DNA from: Ktedonobacter sp.
GTDB taxonomy: Bacteria > Chloroflexota > Ktedonobacteria > Ktedonobacterales > Ktedonobacteraceae
Direction of reading: 5' to 3'
DNA: 6,192 nt
Assembly: GCA_003450555.1 (NCBI GenBank)
Contig: DMFQ01000368.1
Coordinates: forward strand, 1 to 6,192
Shown here: one piece after another, positions 6,148 through 6,192 of the stretch
Numbering within the stretch: position 1 is the stretch's first letter
Layout: the number at the start of each line of letters is the position of its first letter
The notes under the pieces: generated by a model
The model's database searches: none
What the model was told of the DNA's origin: nothing
What the model saw: only the letters and a program-made list of their open reading frames with translations
Made by a program: the position numbers and the translations under genes

Positions 6148-6192
6148 AGTATTTAGCCCCGAACGGAACTTCTTAAACAACATGAAAAATAG

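Noticed and set aside
6182..6192. ATG near the right edge as the start of a further gene
   Set aside because: There is no ribosome binding site at proper distance and only three codons are visible.
1..6192. CRISPR array, insertion sequence or integrated element at the tRNA gene
   Set aside because: No regularly spaced repeats, transposase or integrase genes, or duplicated tRNA 3' end were seen.

Overview
The window is ordinary bacterial chromosome of roughly balanced GC content. It carries seven protein genes (one cut by the window edge) and one tRNA gene. No lineage marker settles the organism. The F420-type oxidoreductase, several GTG starts, the tRNA gene without an encoded CCA, and the style of the response regulator and YtxH protein would fit a Chloroflexota genome, perhaps of the Ktedonobacteria type. 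That is an inference with low confidence.

Left part (1-1756, all minus strand). A likely co-transcribed trio is read in the order PPOX-class F420-dependent oxidoreductase (1756-1343), AAC(3)-family N-acetyltransferase (1328-510) and a MutT/NUDT15-like Nudix hydrolase (434 down to the left edge, 3' end missing). The first two genes are 14 bases apart, and the Nudix gene follows after 75 bases. All three belong to families that modify or clean up small molecules, but their real substrates cannot be read from the sequence.

Middle (1854-4865, minus strand). A tight two-gene operon encodes an FdrA-family protein (4849-3290) and a DUF1116 protein (3285-1897). The stop codon of the first lies inside the ribosome binding site of the second, and a 12-bp perfect hairpin follows the pair. 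Lengths and motifs match the E. coli YahF/YahG and FdrA/YlbE pairs. Recent work on the E. coli fdrA-ylbE-ylbF-ybcF cluster ties this family to oxamate carbamoyltransferase activity in allantoin breakdown. The DUF2877 subunit and the carbamate kinase that usually accompany the pair are absent from this window, so the reaction here is uncertain.

Right part (4866-6192). A tRNA-Lys(UUU) gene lies on the minus strand (5086-5015) upstream of the fdrA operon. Divergent from it, on the plus strand, are a stand-alone receiver-domain response regulator (5340-5735) and a small YtxH-type membrane-anchored protein (5857-6147). The 253-base gap between the tRNA and the regulator holds candidate promoters for both and two small palindromes. 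The last 45 bases hold no supported feature.

I found no mobile element, CRISPR array, rRNA or clear sign of transfer. Nothing here is convincingly a new system. The most interesting points are the FdrA/DUF1116 pair without its usual partners and the unusual translation start of the response regulator.
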